Of a DNA stretch of 41,812 bases, positions 7,305 through 15,889 are shown piece after piece; the first letter of the stretch is position 1, and every line of letters starts with the position of its first letter. The notes below the pieces were generated by a model. It ran no database searches. It was not told the origin of the DNA and saw nothing but the letters and a program-made list of their open reading frames with translations. The translations under genes and the position numbers were made by a program. Source of the DNA: JANWWM01 sp046292465 (GTDB lineage: Bacteria > Bacteroidota > Chlorobiia > Chlorobiales > Thermochlorobacteraceae); the NCBI GenBank assembly GCA_046292465.1, contig JBKBRB010000021.1, forward strand, positions 1 through 41,812, in the 5' to 3' direction.

Positions 7305-8030
7305 ATGCCTACCCGTAGAGAAGTCCTCAAAACAACCGTCCTCGCCTTAGGTGGAATTGCATTAGGTTTGAATGCCTGTTCCGACAACAAACAATCTTCT
7401 TCAAAAACAAATCAATCTCAAACAATGACGCACACACTTCCCGAACTGCCTTACGCGCCAGATGCGCTTGAGCCACACATCTCTGCAAGAACATTTGAAT
7501 TCCACCATGGGAAACATCATAAAGCCTATGTGGATAACCTCAACAAACTCATTGCAGGCACAGACCTCGAGAGCAAGACGCTCGAAGAAGTCGTTGCCGC
7601 TTCGGCAAAAGATGCAAGCAAAGCGGGGATTTTCAACAATGCCGCACAAGTTTGGAATCACACTTTCTATTGGAACTGCATGAAGCCCAACGGCGGCGGC
7701 GAACCCTCCGGCAAATTGATGGATAAAATCAAAGAAGATTTCGGCGACTTCGGAAAGTTCAAAGAAGAATTTAAGAACGCAGGCGTTACGCAATTTGGTT
7801 CAGGCTGGGCGTGGCTCGTTTTAGAAGGCGGAAAACTCAAAGTAACCAAAACGCCAAATGCCGATATGCCACTCGTTCACGGACAAACACCGCTCTTGAC
7901 AATGGACGTTTGGGAACACGCCTACTACATCGACTACCAAAACCGCCGTCCCGATTACGCTCAAACCTTCATCGATAAATTGATTAACTGGGACTTCGTT
8001 TCCAAGAATTTTGAATTGGCAATGAAGTAA
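7305..8030 (+). CDS. sodB: Exported Fe-type superoxide dismutase with Tat/lipoprotein signal
   Basis: A 241-residue enzyme converting superoxide to O2 and H2O2. Metal ligands are His67 (FEFHHGKHH), His119 (WNHTFYW), Asp201 and His205 (DVWEHAYYIDY). Gln115 in NNAAQVWNH and the following sequence are the Fe-SOD pattern. Mn enzymes place Gly here and a Gln later. Unlike the usual cytosolic enzyme, residues 1-25 form a twin-arginine lipoprotein signal: TRREVLKTT, hydrophobic stretch, then lipobox LNAC with Cys25, followed by a Ser/Asn/Lys linker. A second in-frame ATG at codon 41 (MTHTLPELPY) would yield a standard cytosolic SOD of 201 residues. No strong ribosome site decides between them. It stands alone, with a shared terminator downstream. 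Confidence 0.93.
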   Translation: MPTRREVLKTTVLALGGIALGLNACSDNKQSSSKTNQSQTMTHTLPELPYAPDALEPHISARTFEFHHGKHHKAYVDNLNKLIAGTDLESKTLEEVVAASAKDASKAGIFNNAAQVWNHTFYWNCMKPNGGGEPSGKLMDKIKEDFGDFGKFKEEFKNAGVTQFGSGWAWLVLEGGKLKVTKTPNADMPLVHGQTPLLTMDVWEHAYYIDYQNRRPDYAQTFIDKLINWDFVSKNFELAMK

Positions 8031-8054
8031 AAGCCTTCAAAGAAAGTCATTTCT

Positions 8055-8092
8055 TGAAAAGGGCAGAGCGAAAACTCTGCCTTTTGCTTTTG
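8055..8092. terminator. Bidirectional terminator between sodB and aspS
   Basis: The hairpin GGCAGAG-CGAAAA-CTCTGCC is flanked by AAAA on its left and TTTT on its right, so it works for both converging transcripts. The stem lies between about 8057 and 8085. Confidence 0.8.
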
Positions 8093-8103
8093 CGAAATCA
8101 TAC

Positions 8104-9936
8104 CTATTTCTTTTCAGGCAAGTCGAGTTTGATGTGCAGTTCGCGCAGTTGCTTCGGCGTTACTTCCGACGGTGCGCCCGTCATGAGGTCTTGCGCTTTT
8201 TGGTTCATTGGAAAGGCAATCACTTCGCGAATGTTGCTTTCGTCGGCGTAAAGCATCACAATGCGGTCAATGCCCGGAGCAATGCCACCGTGCGGTGGCG
8301 CGCCATGCTGAAACGCACGAATCATGTGTCCGAACTTCTTGTCGACGTCTTCTTTCGTGTAGCCTGCAATCTCAAAGGCTTTATACATCACGTCGGGCTT
8401 GTGATTGCGAATCGCGCCCGATGAAAGTTCAATGCCGTTGCAAACAATGTCGTATTGATACGCATAAATGTCGAGCGGATTTTTCGTCAGCAACGCCTCC
8501 ATTCCGCCTTGTGGCATGGAAAAAGGATTGTGTGAGAAATCAATTTTCTTTTCCTCTTCGTTGTATTCAAACATTGGGAAATCGACAATCCAGCAGTAAG
8601 CAAGCAAATCTTTATCGAGATTGAAAAGCGACGCGAAGTAGTTGCGAATTGCGCCCATGGCTTTGCACGTTTTTTCCCAAGCCCCTGCGGCGAAGAAGAC
8701 CACATCGCCTGTTTCGATGTTCAACGCTTTAATGAGTGCGTCTTTTTCCGCATCGGAAAGGAACTTGTAAATCGGACTTTGAACTTCGCCGCCCTCTTTG
8801 TAGCGAATGTAGGCTAAGCCCGGAAGTCCAAGTTCTTTCTTTGCAAATTCTTCGGCTTTGTCGTAAAAAAGGCGCGGTTCATTGGCTCTGCCTGAAAGTT
8901 TCATCGCTTTGATGCACTTGCCTTTGTCGGTATTCGCCGCGAAGACTTTGAATGAAGACTGTTTGAAAATCTCAGTAACGTCTTCAATCACGAGCGGGTT
9001 GCGAAGGTCGGGCTTATCCGAGCCGTAGCGGTTCATCGCGTCCAAATACTTAATGCGCGGAAAGGGCAGTTGCATGATGCGCTTGTGCGAAAGTTTCGCC
9101 GTGATGTGCTCGAACAAGCCTTCTAAGACTTTGAACAAATCGTCCTGCGTGATAAACGACATTTCCATATCGAGTTGATAGAACTCGCCTGGACTGCGGT
9201 CGGCGCGTGCGTCTTCGTCGCGAAAGCATGGCGCGATTTGGAAATACTTGTCGAAGCCTGAAACCATCAAAAGTTGTTTGAACTGTTGCGGGGCTTGTGG
9301 AAGCGCGTAAAATTTTCCTGGATGTAAGCGCGAAGGCACAAGGTAATCGCGTGCGCCTTCGGGCGAAGAGTTCGTCAGAATCGGCGTTTGAATCTCGAGG
9401 AACCCAAGTTCAGAAAGATAGCGGCGAATTTCCGCAATAATTTTGGAGCGATAAATGATGTTGCTATGCAACTTTTGGCGACGCAAGTCAAGGAAGCGAT
9501 ATTTGAGGCGCAATTCTTCCGAAGTTGGCGTTTCGTCGGCAATCGGGAAGGGCATTGGCTCGGCGGCACTTTCAACCGTGAGCGATTTAACAACCACTTC
9601 AATTTCGCCTGTTGGCAAATTCACATTAACGGCTTCAGGGGCGCGTTCAATCACCGTGCCTTCAATGCAAATGACCGATTCGACGCGCAAGTGCTCGACT
9701 TCTTGAAAGAGCGTTTGATTGTGCGGCTCAAAGACGATTTGCGCAATGCCGGTGTGGTCGCGCAGGTCAATGAAAATCAATCCGCCATGGTCGCGCTTGC
9801 GATGAATCCAGCCCGCAAGTTTGACGGTTTCTGAAAGGTTCGATTTTCGAAGGTCGCCGCAAAAGTGTGTGCGATAGTGCGAAGACGGCAGTGTGCCGCG
9901 AGAAGTCGTTTGTTCGTGTGGTGCCACGTCGAGCAT
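8104..9936 (-). CDS. aspS: Aspartyl-tRNA synthetase, probably non-discriminating (Asp/Asn)
   Basis: A class II synthetase of 610 residues, bacterial type with GAD insertion. The N-terminal OB fold reads AGWIHRKRDHGGLIFIDLRD. Motif 2 includes FRDEDARADRSPGEFYQLD, and motif 3 is HGGIAPGIDRIVML. In family work on Pseudomonas and other AspRSs, His in the RRRDHGG position (here His50) marks enzymes that also charge tRNA-Asn, while Leu marks strict ones. This suggests Asn-tRNA is made through Asp-tRNA-Asn and GatCAB. I chose ATG 9936, 61 bp after the hemF stop. The longer frame to 10014 would overlap hemF. Likely co-transcribed with hemF. Confidence 0.95.
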   Translation of the reverse strand: MLDVAPHEQTTSRGTLPSSHYRTHFCGDLRKSNLSETVKLAGWIHRKRDHGGLIFIDLRDHTGIAQIVFEPHNQTLFQEVEHLRVESVICIEGTVIERAPEAVNVNLPTGEIEVVVKSLTVESAAEPMPFPIADETPTSEELRLKYRFLDLRRQKLHSNIIYRSKIIAEIRRYLSELGFLEIQTPILTNSSPEGARDYLVPSRLHPGKFYALPQAPQQFKQLLMVSGFDKYFQIAPCFRDEDARADRSPGEFYQLDMEMSFITQDDLFKVLEGLFEHITAKLSHKRIMQLPFPRIKYLDAMNRYGSDKPDLRNPLVIEDVTEIFKQSSFKVFAANTDKGKCIKAMKLSGRANEPRLFYDKAEEFAKKELGLPGLAYIRYKEGGEVQSPIYKFLSDAEKDALIKALNIETGDVVFFAAGAWEKTCKAMGAIRNYFASLFNLDKDLLAYCWIVDFPMFEYNEEEKKIDFSHNPFSMPQGGMEALLTKNPLDIYAYQYDIVCNGIELSSGAIRNHKPDVMYKAFEIAGYTKEDVDKKFGHMIRAFQHGAPPHGGIAPGIDRIVMLYADESNIREVIAFPMNQKAQDLMTGAPSEVTPKQLRELHIKLDLPEKK

Positions 9937-9997
9937 ATCCAAGTGTGTTGACAGTATGCGTTGAAAACAAAAGAGCCGTGAATATACGGATTTGGAT

Positions 9998-10900
9998 TCA
10001 AATCGCGGTTTCATTTAGCCAATCGCGTGGGCGAAGGCATCGATAAAGCATCGCTTCGCGAGAATCGGCGGGTGGGACGTAGTTATATTCCCAGCCTGCT
10101 TCTTTGGGAAGCGACATCAAGATAGATTCCGTTCTGCCGCGCGTTTCCAATCCGAAGAGCGTGCCTCGGTCATAAACCAAATTAAACTCCACATATCTGC
10201 CGCGCCGCAATCGCTGAAAGTGCTTTTCTTTTTCGCCAAACGGTTCATGCTTGCGTCGCTCAACAATCGGCAAATAGGCTTCGGTGAAGGCGTTTCCGCA
10301 CGATTGAATGAAGGCAAAGGTGGCGTCGAGATTTTCCGAAAGGTAATCGAAGAAAATACCGCCCACGCCGCGCGTCTCGCTACGATGCGATAGAAAAAAG
10401 TATTCGTCGCACCACGCTTTGAACTTCGGGTAGTAATCAGGACTGTGCTTATCGCAAGCCGCTTTATGGACGCGATGAAAGTGCTGAATATCTTCTAAAA
10501 ACGGGTAATACGGCGTAAGGTCTGCGCCGCCGCCGAACCATGCTTTAATCACCTTGCCTTGTGAGTCATATTGTTCGAAATATCGATAATTGCAATGCAC
10601 CGTCGGAATCATCGGCGAGTAGGGGTGAATGACAACGGAAACGCCTGTGGCAAAATAAGGCGTCGGCTCGGTGTTCATTTTCGCCGCCATGCGCTCGGGA
10701 AGAATCCCAGATACAGCGGAAAAATTAACGCCACCTTTTTCAAACACCGCACCGTCTTGAATGACGCGCGTTCTGCCACCGCCGCCTGAAGCATGTTGCC
10801 AAACTTCTTCTACAAACTTGGCTTTGCCGTCAGCACGCTCAATGGACGATGAAATATGGTCTTGTAACGATTCAAGGTAAGATTGAACTTCGGATTTCAT
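9998..10900 (-). CDS. hemF: Oxygen-dependent coproporphyrinogen III oxidase HemF
   Basis: A 300-residue cytosolic enzyme that uses O2 to decarboxylate coproporphyrinogen III to protoporphyrinogen IX in heme and chlorophyll synthesis. Family signatures are all seen: GGGGRTRVIQDGAVFEKGGV, HCNYRYFE, WFGGGADLTPYY, the RGVGGIFFDYL stretch, RRGRYVEFNLVYDRGT with LFGLETRGRTESILMSLP, and the C-terminal EYNYVPPADSREAML. Length is that of the family. Its presence points to synthesis in air, since strict anaerobes rely on the radical enzyme HemN. It is upstream of aspS with only 61 bp between them, and 21 bp downstream of the end of the hydrolase gene in the same direction. Confidence 0.97.
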   Translation of the reverse strand: MKSEVQSYLESLQDHISSSIERADGKAKFVEEVWQHASGGGGRTRVIQDGAVFEKGGVNFSAVSGILPERMAAKMNTEPTPYFATGVSVVIHPYSPMIPTVHCNYRYFEQYDSQGKVIKAWFGGGADLTPYYPFLEDIQHFHRVHKAACDKHSPDYYPKFKAWCDEYFFLSHRSETRGVGGIFFDYLSENLDATFAFIQSCGNAFTEAYLPIVERRKHEPFGEKEKHFQRLRRGRYVEFNLVYDRGTLFGLETRGRTESILMSLPKEAGWEYNYVPPADSREAMLYRCLRPRDWLNETAI

Positions 10901-10921
10901 ATTGGTTGAAAGTGTGAAAAA

Positions 10922-11536
10922 TTAAGCCAAAGATAGCGATTGGGATTGACGTGCGAGAAGATGTGAGAATATCACTCGATGAACTTTTGGCGACGAAAGC
11001 AAACTGCAATGAATCGGAACAGATATCGAGACATTTTTGGCAACGCGCCAAATCGAACTCGTGTAAGGCACAATCATCAAATCGAACGGCGTGTAAATCG
11101 AGAGCGGGTAAAGTGGACGAAGGCTGTCTTCGGTTTCTTTTAAGGTGCGAAGCAATAGGCTACCTTGACGCAAATCGCGAAACCCCTCACCGCTTCTGAA
11201 AAAGGCAAGCGCGCTACCGTTGTGTGGTGTGCCAAGCGTGATGAGCGTTTGAGTGCGCGAGATGCCGTTCAGGCATTGCAAGTAGTAGCGCGAAATCAAT
11301 CCGCCCATGCTGAACGCCACGATGGAAAAGGCGTCATCTTCGGCAAGGTGCTGTTGAACGAATTGGCGAAGTTCTTTGGCAAGCGTAGCGATTGACGCCG
11401 AGCCGTCGCACGGGAGAAGGTCGGGAGCAAATGTGCGAAACCCTTGCGTCTCTAATGCAAGTCGCAAGGGCTTCATCACGGAACTATTGTCAAAAAGCCC
11501 ATGAACCAAAACAACCCTGCACGGTTCATTCATCAT
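10922..11536 (-). CDS. Lipase/triacylglycerol-type alpha/beta hydrolase
   Basis: A roughly 204-residue alpha/beta hydrolase. It starts with the beta-strand and oxyanion motif VVLVHGLFDNSSV, and has the nucleophile elbow AFSMGGLISRYYL with the catalytic Ser. The LITLGTPHNGSALA stretch that follows is typical of the EstA/lipase class acting on esters and triglycerides. A candidate catalytic His lies near the end (SSPKVHRVIF). No signal peptide is seen. The start is one of two adjacent ATGs (11536 or 11533), both lying inside the last codons of the upstream TonB/AgmX-type gene, so translation is probably coupled. The longer frame to 11566 uses TTG and is less likely. Confidence 0.82.
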   Translation of the reverse strand: MMNEPCRVVLVHGLFDNSSVMKPLRLALETQGFRTFAPDLLPCDGSASIATLAKELRQFVQQHLAEDDAFSIVAFSMGGLISRYYLQCLNGISRTQTLITLGTPHNGSALAFFRSGEGFRDLRQGSLLLRTLKETEDSLRPLYPLSIYTPFDLMIVPYTSSIWRVAKNVSISVPIHCSLLSSPKVHRVIFSHLLARQSQSLSLA

Positions 11537-11936
11537 CGTTGTCGACAAAATTGAGCGGTAGGTCAACGGTTTGCATGCCTTCCTTTGGGTTGGTTCTTGT
11601 GAAAATCATTCGTTTGAGTTTACTCGTGAGGCAACTGTCCAAAGCAGAGTTGGCAATCTCATCGCGAGGAATTTCAACGTTTTTCACATTGCCTTCGGGC
11701 GAGAGCACAAGCCTCACCACCAATTTGCCTTTGATGCCGGGATTGTAGTTTTTTACTTCTCGGTAACACGCTTCAAGCACAAGTTGGTGCTTGATGATAA
11801 CGCTGTCAATTTCTGCAAGTTGGCGAGGAGGAAGTTTTTCATCGTTACGGGCTTGAACCATTTGCTTACGGCTTTGTGCAACGGTCGTCAGCGTGCATAA
11901 AAGCAGAGCGAATACAACGAGAAGAGTTTGTTTCAT
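11526..11936 (-). CDS. Secreted AgmX/PglI (TonB C-terminal-like) domain protein
   Basis: A 136-residue periplasmic protein with signal peptide (residues 1-20, ending TVAQS). The rest is one domain: ACYREVKNYNPGIKGKLVVR, then LSPEGNVKNVEIP and a later pair CLTSKLKRM. This is the pattern of the AgmX/PglI C-terminal domain, a relative of the TonB C-terminal fold with two cysteines (in ACYRE and SCLTS) that may form a disulfide. There is no membrane anchor or proline-rich linker, so it is not an ordinary energy-transducing TonB. Its stop overlaps the ATG of the hydrolase gene. Role unknown, perhaps a periplasmic adaptor. Confidence 0.75.
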   Translation of the reverse strand: MKQTLLVVFALLLCTLTTVAQSRKQMVQARNDEKLPPRQLAEIDSVIIKHQLVLEACYREVKNYNPGIKGKLVVRLVLSPEGNVKNVEIPRDEIANSALDSCLTSKLKRMIFTRTNPKEGMQTVDLPLNFVDNDDE

Positions 11937-12031
11937 GTAGAAGTTATGTTAGGTTAAAAGAGAAGGACACGATGTCGAACTGTTCTTCAAAATAAAAAAG
12001 TCCCCAAACCATCGAAATCATTTACAGTTAT

Positions 12032-13585
12032 TTAACCTTTCGGCGAGAGGCGAATCATCGGTACAACGACTTCATCGAGCGAGATGCCGCCATGCTGAAA
12101 TGAATCTTTGTATTGATTGACGAACTTGTGAAAGTTGGTCGGATATACGAAGTAGTAATCTTCTTTGGCGATGATGTAATTAACATTCAAGCCGTGTTGC
12201 GGCAGTCGCCAATCGTTTGGATTTTTGACATAGACGGCGTGCTTAGGCTCGCATTGCAAATTGCGTCCGAACTTATAGCGCAAGTTGGTTGAGGCTTCGC
12301 GGTCGGCGATGACTTTGGTGTGTCGCATACAGCGAATCGCACCGTGGTCGGTGGTGATTAAAATCGTGCATTTATGCTTTGAAAGCGTGCGAAGCATTCG
12401 AAGGAAAGCCGAATGCTCGAACCATGTTTGCGTCAGGGAGCGATAAGCAGATTCGTCAGGCGAAAGTTCACGAATGACCTGCATATCCGAACGGCTATGC
12501 ACCAAGATGTCGACGAAATTGACAACAACAGCGTTGAACTGATTTTTCAGTTGCGCGGTGATGTTTTGCTCATATTGTTTGCTTTCGTCGGTAGAGGTGA
12601 GTTTAGCATATTTTGCATTGACACTGATGCGACGGCGCGAAAAGAAATCCTGCATGAAATCAGGCTCATAACGGTTTTTGGTGTTTTCATCTTCTTGACT
12701 GTCTTTCCAAAGTTCGGGATAGCGTTTTTCCATGTCTAACGGAAAGAGTCCGCTGAAAATAGCGTTCCGTGCGTAGGGCGTCGCCGTAGGAAGAATTGAG
12801 AAATAGGCATCGCGCTCGACTTGAAAGAGGTTGCCTAAAATTTTTTCCATCACAAGCCATTGGTCGTAGCGAAGGCAATCGACAACGAAAAGAAACACGG
12901 GGTTGCTTCCGCTTAATTCAGGCACAACCTTTCGCTCCAACACATCAACGGAAAGCATCGGGCGTTTGTCCTTATCGGAATGAATCCAGTCTCGATAATT
13001 TTTCTCGATAAACTTGCTGAACTCGGCATTACACTCGCGTTTTTGGTCTAAGAGCGTTTGGCGGAAATCGAGGTTCGGATGTTCATCAAGCTCGACTTCC
13101 CATTGCGAGAGACGGAAGAAAATATCTTTCCAGCGTGCTTCGTCGAGCGGCTCAAAGAGTTCGCGCGAAATGCGGTTAAACTCCGAGATGTAATCTTTCG
13201 TTGCCGTGTCGCCCTTAATGCGTTCAGCATCGAGCAGTTTCTTGCAAGCAAGGAGAATTTGCGTTGGATTAACGGGTTTAATGAGATACTCCGAAATTTT
13301 CTTGCCGATGGCTTGCTCCATGATGGATTCTTGTTCGTTTTTGGTAATCATCACCACAGGCAAAGACGGCTTGATAGATTTGATTTCGGAGAGCGCGTCT
13401 AATCCGCCAATGCCGGGCATTTGTTCGTCGAGAAAAACAATGTCGAAGGATTGTTCGCGCGAAAGTTGAACGGCATCTTCGCCGCTTGTAACAGTCGTTA
13501 CGTCATAGCCTTTGTCGGAAAGAAATAAGATGTGTGGGCGCAGGTAATCGATTTCGTCGTCAGCCCAAAGAATACGGTATTTCAT
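12032..13585 (-). CDS. Response regulator fused to PglZ (alkaline-phosphatase-fold) domain
   Basis: A 517-residue fusion. The N-terminal receiver (about 1-125) has the acidic pair ADDE, phospho-Asp in FDIVFLDEQMPG and switch/Lys stretch VVMITKNEQES ... EYLIKPVNP, so it should be phosphorylatable. A helical linker follows, then a PglZ domain of alkaline phosphatase fold from about residue 200. It begins VFLFVVDCLRYDQWL with the metal Asp, and ends with ITTDHGAIRC and a conserved His-rich tail (FQHGGISLDEVVVPMI). This fusion recurs in Bacteroidota and Chlorobi. PglZ alone is known from BREX phage defence, but this stand-alone fusion is a separate group of unknown role. No kinase, methylase or BREX gene is adjacent. 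Start is ATG 13585, and the frame extends to a TTG at 13591. Confidence 0.9.
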   Translation of the reverse strand: MKYRILWADDEIDYLRPHILFLSDKGYDVTTVTSGEDAVQLSREQSFDIVFLDEQMPGIGGLDALSEIKSIKPSLPVVMITKNEQESIMEQAIGKKISEYLIKPVNPTQILLACKKLLDAERIKGDTATKDYISEFNRISRELFEPLDEARWKDIFFRLSQWEVELDEHPNLDFRQTLLDQKRECNAEFSKFIEKNYRDWIHSDKDKRPMLSVDVLERKVVPELSGSNPVFLFVVDCLRYDQWLVMEKILGNLFQVERDAYFSILPTATPYARNAIFSGLFPLDMEKRYPELWKDSQEDENTKNRYEPDFMQDFFSRRRISVNAKYAKLTSTDESKQYEQNITAQLKNQFNAVVVNFVDILVHSRSDMQVIRELSPDESAYRSLTQTWFEHSAFLRMLRTLSKHKCTILITTDHGAIRCMRHTKVIADREASTNLRYKFGRNLQCEPKHAVYVKNPNDWRLPQHGLNVNYIIAKEDYYFVYPTNFHKFVNQYKDSFQHGGISLDEVVVPMIRLSPKG

Positions 13586-13678
13586 GTGCAAGAAGATTTA
13601 GGTTGAAAAAAGAAATACCGAATGTTTCATCGTGCGTGTTGAAGTGATTGAAGTTAGTTTTAAGCATTACGCTGAAAC

Positions 13679-14167
13679 TTAACTGAAAGTTTTGCTTGCC
13701 GTCAGTTGTGAAAGGTATTGGCGTTCGTGGTGAGCAAGTTCAGAAAGGCATGCTTGGTTTTCATCGTCGGTATCGGGCATAGTAGAAAACCATTCGCGGA
13801 GCATTTCTTTGGCAACGGTTTCACTGGTGAGGCGAAGGCTCATGGCTAAGATGTTCGCGTTGTTCCAGCGGCGTGCGCCTTTGGCGGTTTCGGCGTCGGT
13901 GCAGAGTGCGGCGCGAACATTCGGAACTTTATTTGCCGCAATCGTTACGCCTGTGCCTGTCCAACAAAATAAAATTCCTTGTTCGCATGTGCCGTTAGAA
14001 ACACATTCGGCAACTTGATGCGCAACACTCGTCCACCGCTTTTCTTCGTGCGACGCGTGGTCGGAGAGCGCGCCGAACTTCACAACCGTGTGCCCTTGTG
14101 CTTCTAATTCGCGACACACAAAATCGGTTAGGTGCGTTTTTTCATCGCTTCCGATGGCAAGTTTCAT
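13679..14167 (-). CDS. rpiB: RpiB/LacAB-family sugar-phosphate isomerase
   Basis: A 162-residue isomerase of the RpiB family (ribose-5-phosphate to ribulose-5-phosphate). The start MKLAIGSDEKTHLTDF fits the family beta strand, but the usual GSDHAG is GSDEKT here, so the substrate-contacting His may differ. The catalytic loop GILFCWTGTGVTIAANK contains Cys68 in the family position and the phosphate-binding glycines. ARRWNNANILAM matches the conserved ARxHNxANxL segment. The function is therefore likely but substrate specificity is not certain. Its ATG overlaps the stop of the upstream lipoprotein gene (ATGA), a translational coupling. Confidence 0.85.
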   Translation of the reverse strand: MKLAIGSDEKTHLTDFVCRELEAQGHTVVKFGALSDHASHEEKRWTSVAHQVAECVSNGTCEQGILFCWTGTGVTIAANKVPNVRAALCTDAETAKGARRWNNANILAMSLRLTSETVAKEMLREWFSTMPDTDDENQACLSELAHHERQYLSQLTASKTFS

Positions 14168-15024
14168 GGCGAGTCAATCTTTTGAAGTTGAGCAAGATTT
14201 TCTTTTGAAAGTCGTAAAAGCGTGCCGTAGTGATTGGCGGCTTCCACATACCAAGTGCGCGAAGCATCTTCGTTGGCTTTCGCGTTGAGTTGCGCGTAGG
14301 CGTTCTCCCAATTAAGCGCGCGATTGGTCATCAACGTGCGAATGTCAGTAAGAAACTTTTGACGCGATTTGGCGACCGATTCATCGCTTTGTCCAACAAG
14401 GCGCAATCGTTCAGAACAGCGGCGATATTCTTCCAACGCAAATTGAGCCAGTTCGAGTTCAATCGGTAAAAGGCGTTTAATTTTTTCGTAATTGCCTGCG
14501 AAGAAAACCGATGTGCGTGTATCTGCGGTCATCACGCTTTGAAGTGTTTTGCGATATGCTTCGTCAAGCGCGTTGATTTGGCGATGTGTGGCAAGCGCAA
14601 GCGAATCGGCGCGGCGGGCAAGGCTCGTGGCAAGTGTGGCGTAAGTCGTGTTCAAACGAGCGACATACTCGGCTGATTCAGGAGTGCGTTTGCCTGCTTC
14701 AATGCCTTGCAACGAAGCCGAAAGCGCATTGGCAAGCACTTCGGAATCTTTCATTGAGAGTTTCTTTGATTGAAACGCAAGCGCGAGCACATCGCCAACC
14801 TCGAGCGGCTCTTGAACGCCACCTTTAAGCGAAATCATGAGCGTGCGCGTGCGCAAACTGTCGGGCGCAGGAAGATTGTGGTAATCATAAAACGATTGCG
14901 ATTGTTCCATCGCTGTTTTGAACCATTGAGGCTCAGCAGGCTTGGTTGGTGCAGTCGGTCTTGAACTGCCGCACCCATAAAGCATTGTAAAGACAAGCAG
15001 AGCGAGGAAGTGTATCTGTTTCAT
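14164..15024 (-). CDS. Lipoprotein with long helical body, function unknown
   Basis: A 286-residue protein starting at ATG 15024 (MKQIHFLALLVFTMLYGCGS), a lipoprotein signal with lipobox LYGC. After a Thr/Pro linker the rest is almost all helical and charged, with many Leu/Ala heptads (for example LATSLARRADSLALATHRQI), suggesting coiled coils in the periplasm. I recognise no named domain. The gene is 13 bp after the ABC-2 permease and shares an ATGA junction with the rpiB-like gene, so all three form one operon. The frame extends upstream to 15189 through the end of the permease, but the lipoprotein signal sets the start. Confidence 0.7.
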   Translation of the reverse strand: MKQIHFLALLVFTMLYGCGSSRPTAPTKPAEPQWFKTAMEQSQSFYDYHNLPAPDSLRTRTLMISLKGGVQEPLEVGDVLALAFQSKKLSMKDSEVLANALSASLQGIEAGKRTPESAEYVARLNTTYATLATSLARRADSLALATHRQINALDEAYRKTLQSVMTADTRTSVFFAGNYEKIKRLLPIELELAQFALEEYRRCSERLRLVGQSDESVAKSRQKFLTDIRTLMTNRALNWENAYAQLNAKANEDASRTWYVEAANHYGTLLRLSKENLAQLQKIDSP

Positions 15025-15037
15025 AGTTTGATGGTTT

Positions 15038-15832
15038 TTATCCGCCGAACGCGCTGTATCGGCGCAGTGAATACGTCCAAAAAATTTTGTAAAGAAGATA
15101 TAACCCGAAAGTCCAACAAAAAACAACAGAGAGCGCGAACAAGATTTCTTCCGTTGAAAATGTGCCTGTGAAAATTTTTGTTGGAACAAAGGCTAAATAG
15201 CCAAACGGCAGAAACTTCAAAATCTCTGCGACCGATTCGGGGAACATATCGAGCGGAATGACTTGCCCTGTCAAAAACCACATCACCATGCTTTTCATCA
15301 CGAAGAGCGTCCAAACTTCGTCCATGTAGAACGCCAGCGCGGCAATCATAAAGGCTAAAAGAAAGGAAATAAATAGCCCAAAGAGAAGCACCAGCAATCC
15401 TGAAAGAATCTGAAACGCCGTTGCGGAGACAAACCCTGTAGAGAGCATCACGCCATAGACGATTGCGCCGCCGAGCATAACGGGCGTGGAGTCGGCAAAA
15501 AAAGTCATCAGGTTATAGAGCGCAAAGTCAACGGGTTGCGCTAAAAATTTGTTGAGCGTGCCGTCTTTAATCGCGTTTGAAATTTGTCGCTCGACCGAGT
15601 CGACCTTGACGAAATTAGCAATCAAAATGCTTAACACGAGATATTGAAACATCGCCTCGTAACTGTATCCGGCAATTTGCCCGTCCGATGTCGACTCAAT
15701 CACAGCGCGCCACAAGATAGATTGAACGAAAATCGGAAGCAAAATTTTGCCCGAAATATCCATCAAAATTTCGCCACGATATTCCACAAAGCGTTGGAGC
15801 GAGGTGCGATAAACGAAGAAGTATTTTTTCAT
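15038..15832 (-). CDS. ABC-2 family transporter permease
   Basis: A 264-residue membrane protein. From ATG 15832 (MKKYFFVYRTSLQRFVEYRG) a cytoplasmic amphipathic helix is followed by six hydrophobic segments. The first is KILLPIFVQSILWRAV, later ones include LLVLLFGLFISFLLAFMIAA and LFALSVVFCWTFGLYLLY. The pattern GTLNKFLAQPVDFALY between segments 2 and 3 is typical of the ABC-2 permease subgroup PF06182 (like those near ABC-2 ATPases of unknown cargo). The partner ATPase is not in the window and must come from elsewhere. An upstream extension to 15886 gives a weaker start. The next downstream genes are a lipoprotein and rpiB-like. It faces the pentapeptide gene divergently with 57 bp between. 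Confidence 0.82.
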   Translation of the reverse strand: MKKYFFVYRTSLQRFVEYRGEILMDISGKILLPIFVQSILWRAVIESTSDGQIAGYSYEAMFQYLVLSILIANFVKVDSVERQISNAIKDGTLNKFLAQPVDFALYNLMTFFADSTPVMLGGAIVYGVMLSTGFVSATAFQILSGLLVLLFGLFISFLLAFMIAALAFYMDEVWTLFVMKSMVMWFLTGQVIPLDMFPESVAEILKFLPFGYLAFVPTKIFTGTFSTEEILFALSVVFCWTFGLYLLYKIFWTYSLRRYSAFGG

Positions 15833-15889
15833 TGCAAAGCACGCTAAATTGGCGAAGGGAGACTTTGAAACATAGACTTCAACCAAACC

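Noticed and set aside
11526..11936. TonB energy transducer
   Set aside because: It has a signal peptide rather than a membrane anchor with a Pro-rich linker, so the AgmX/PglI-type label fits better.
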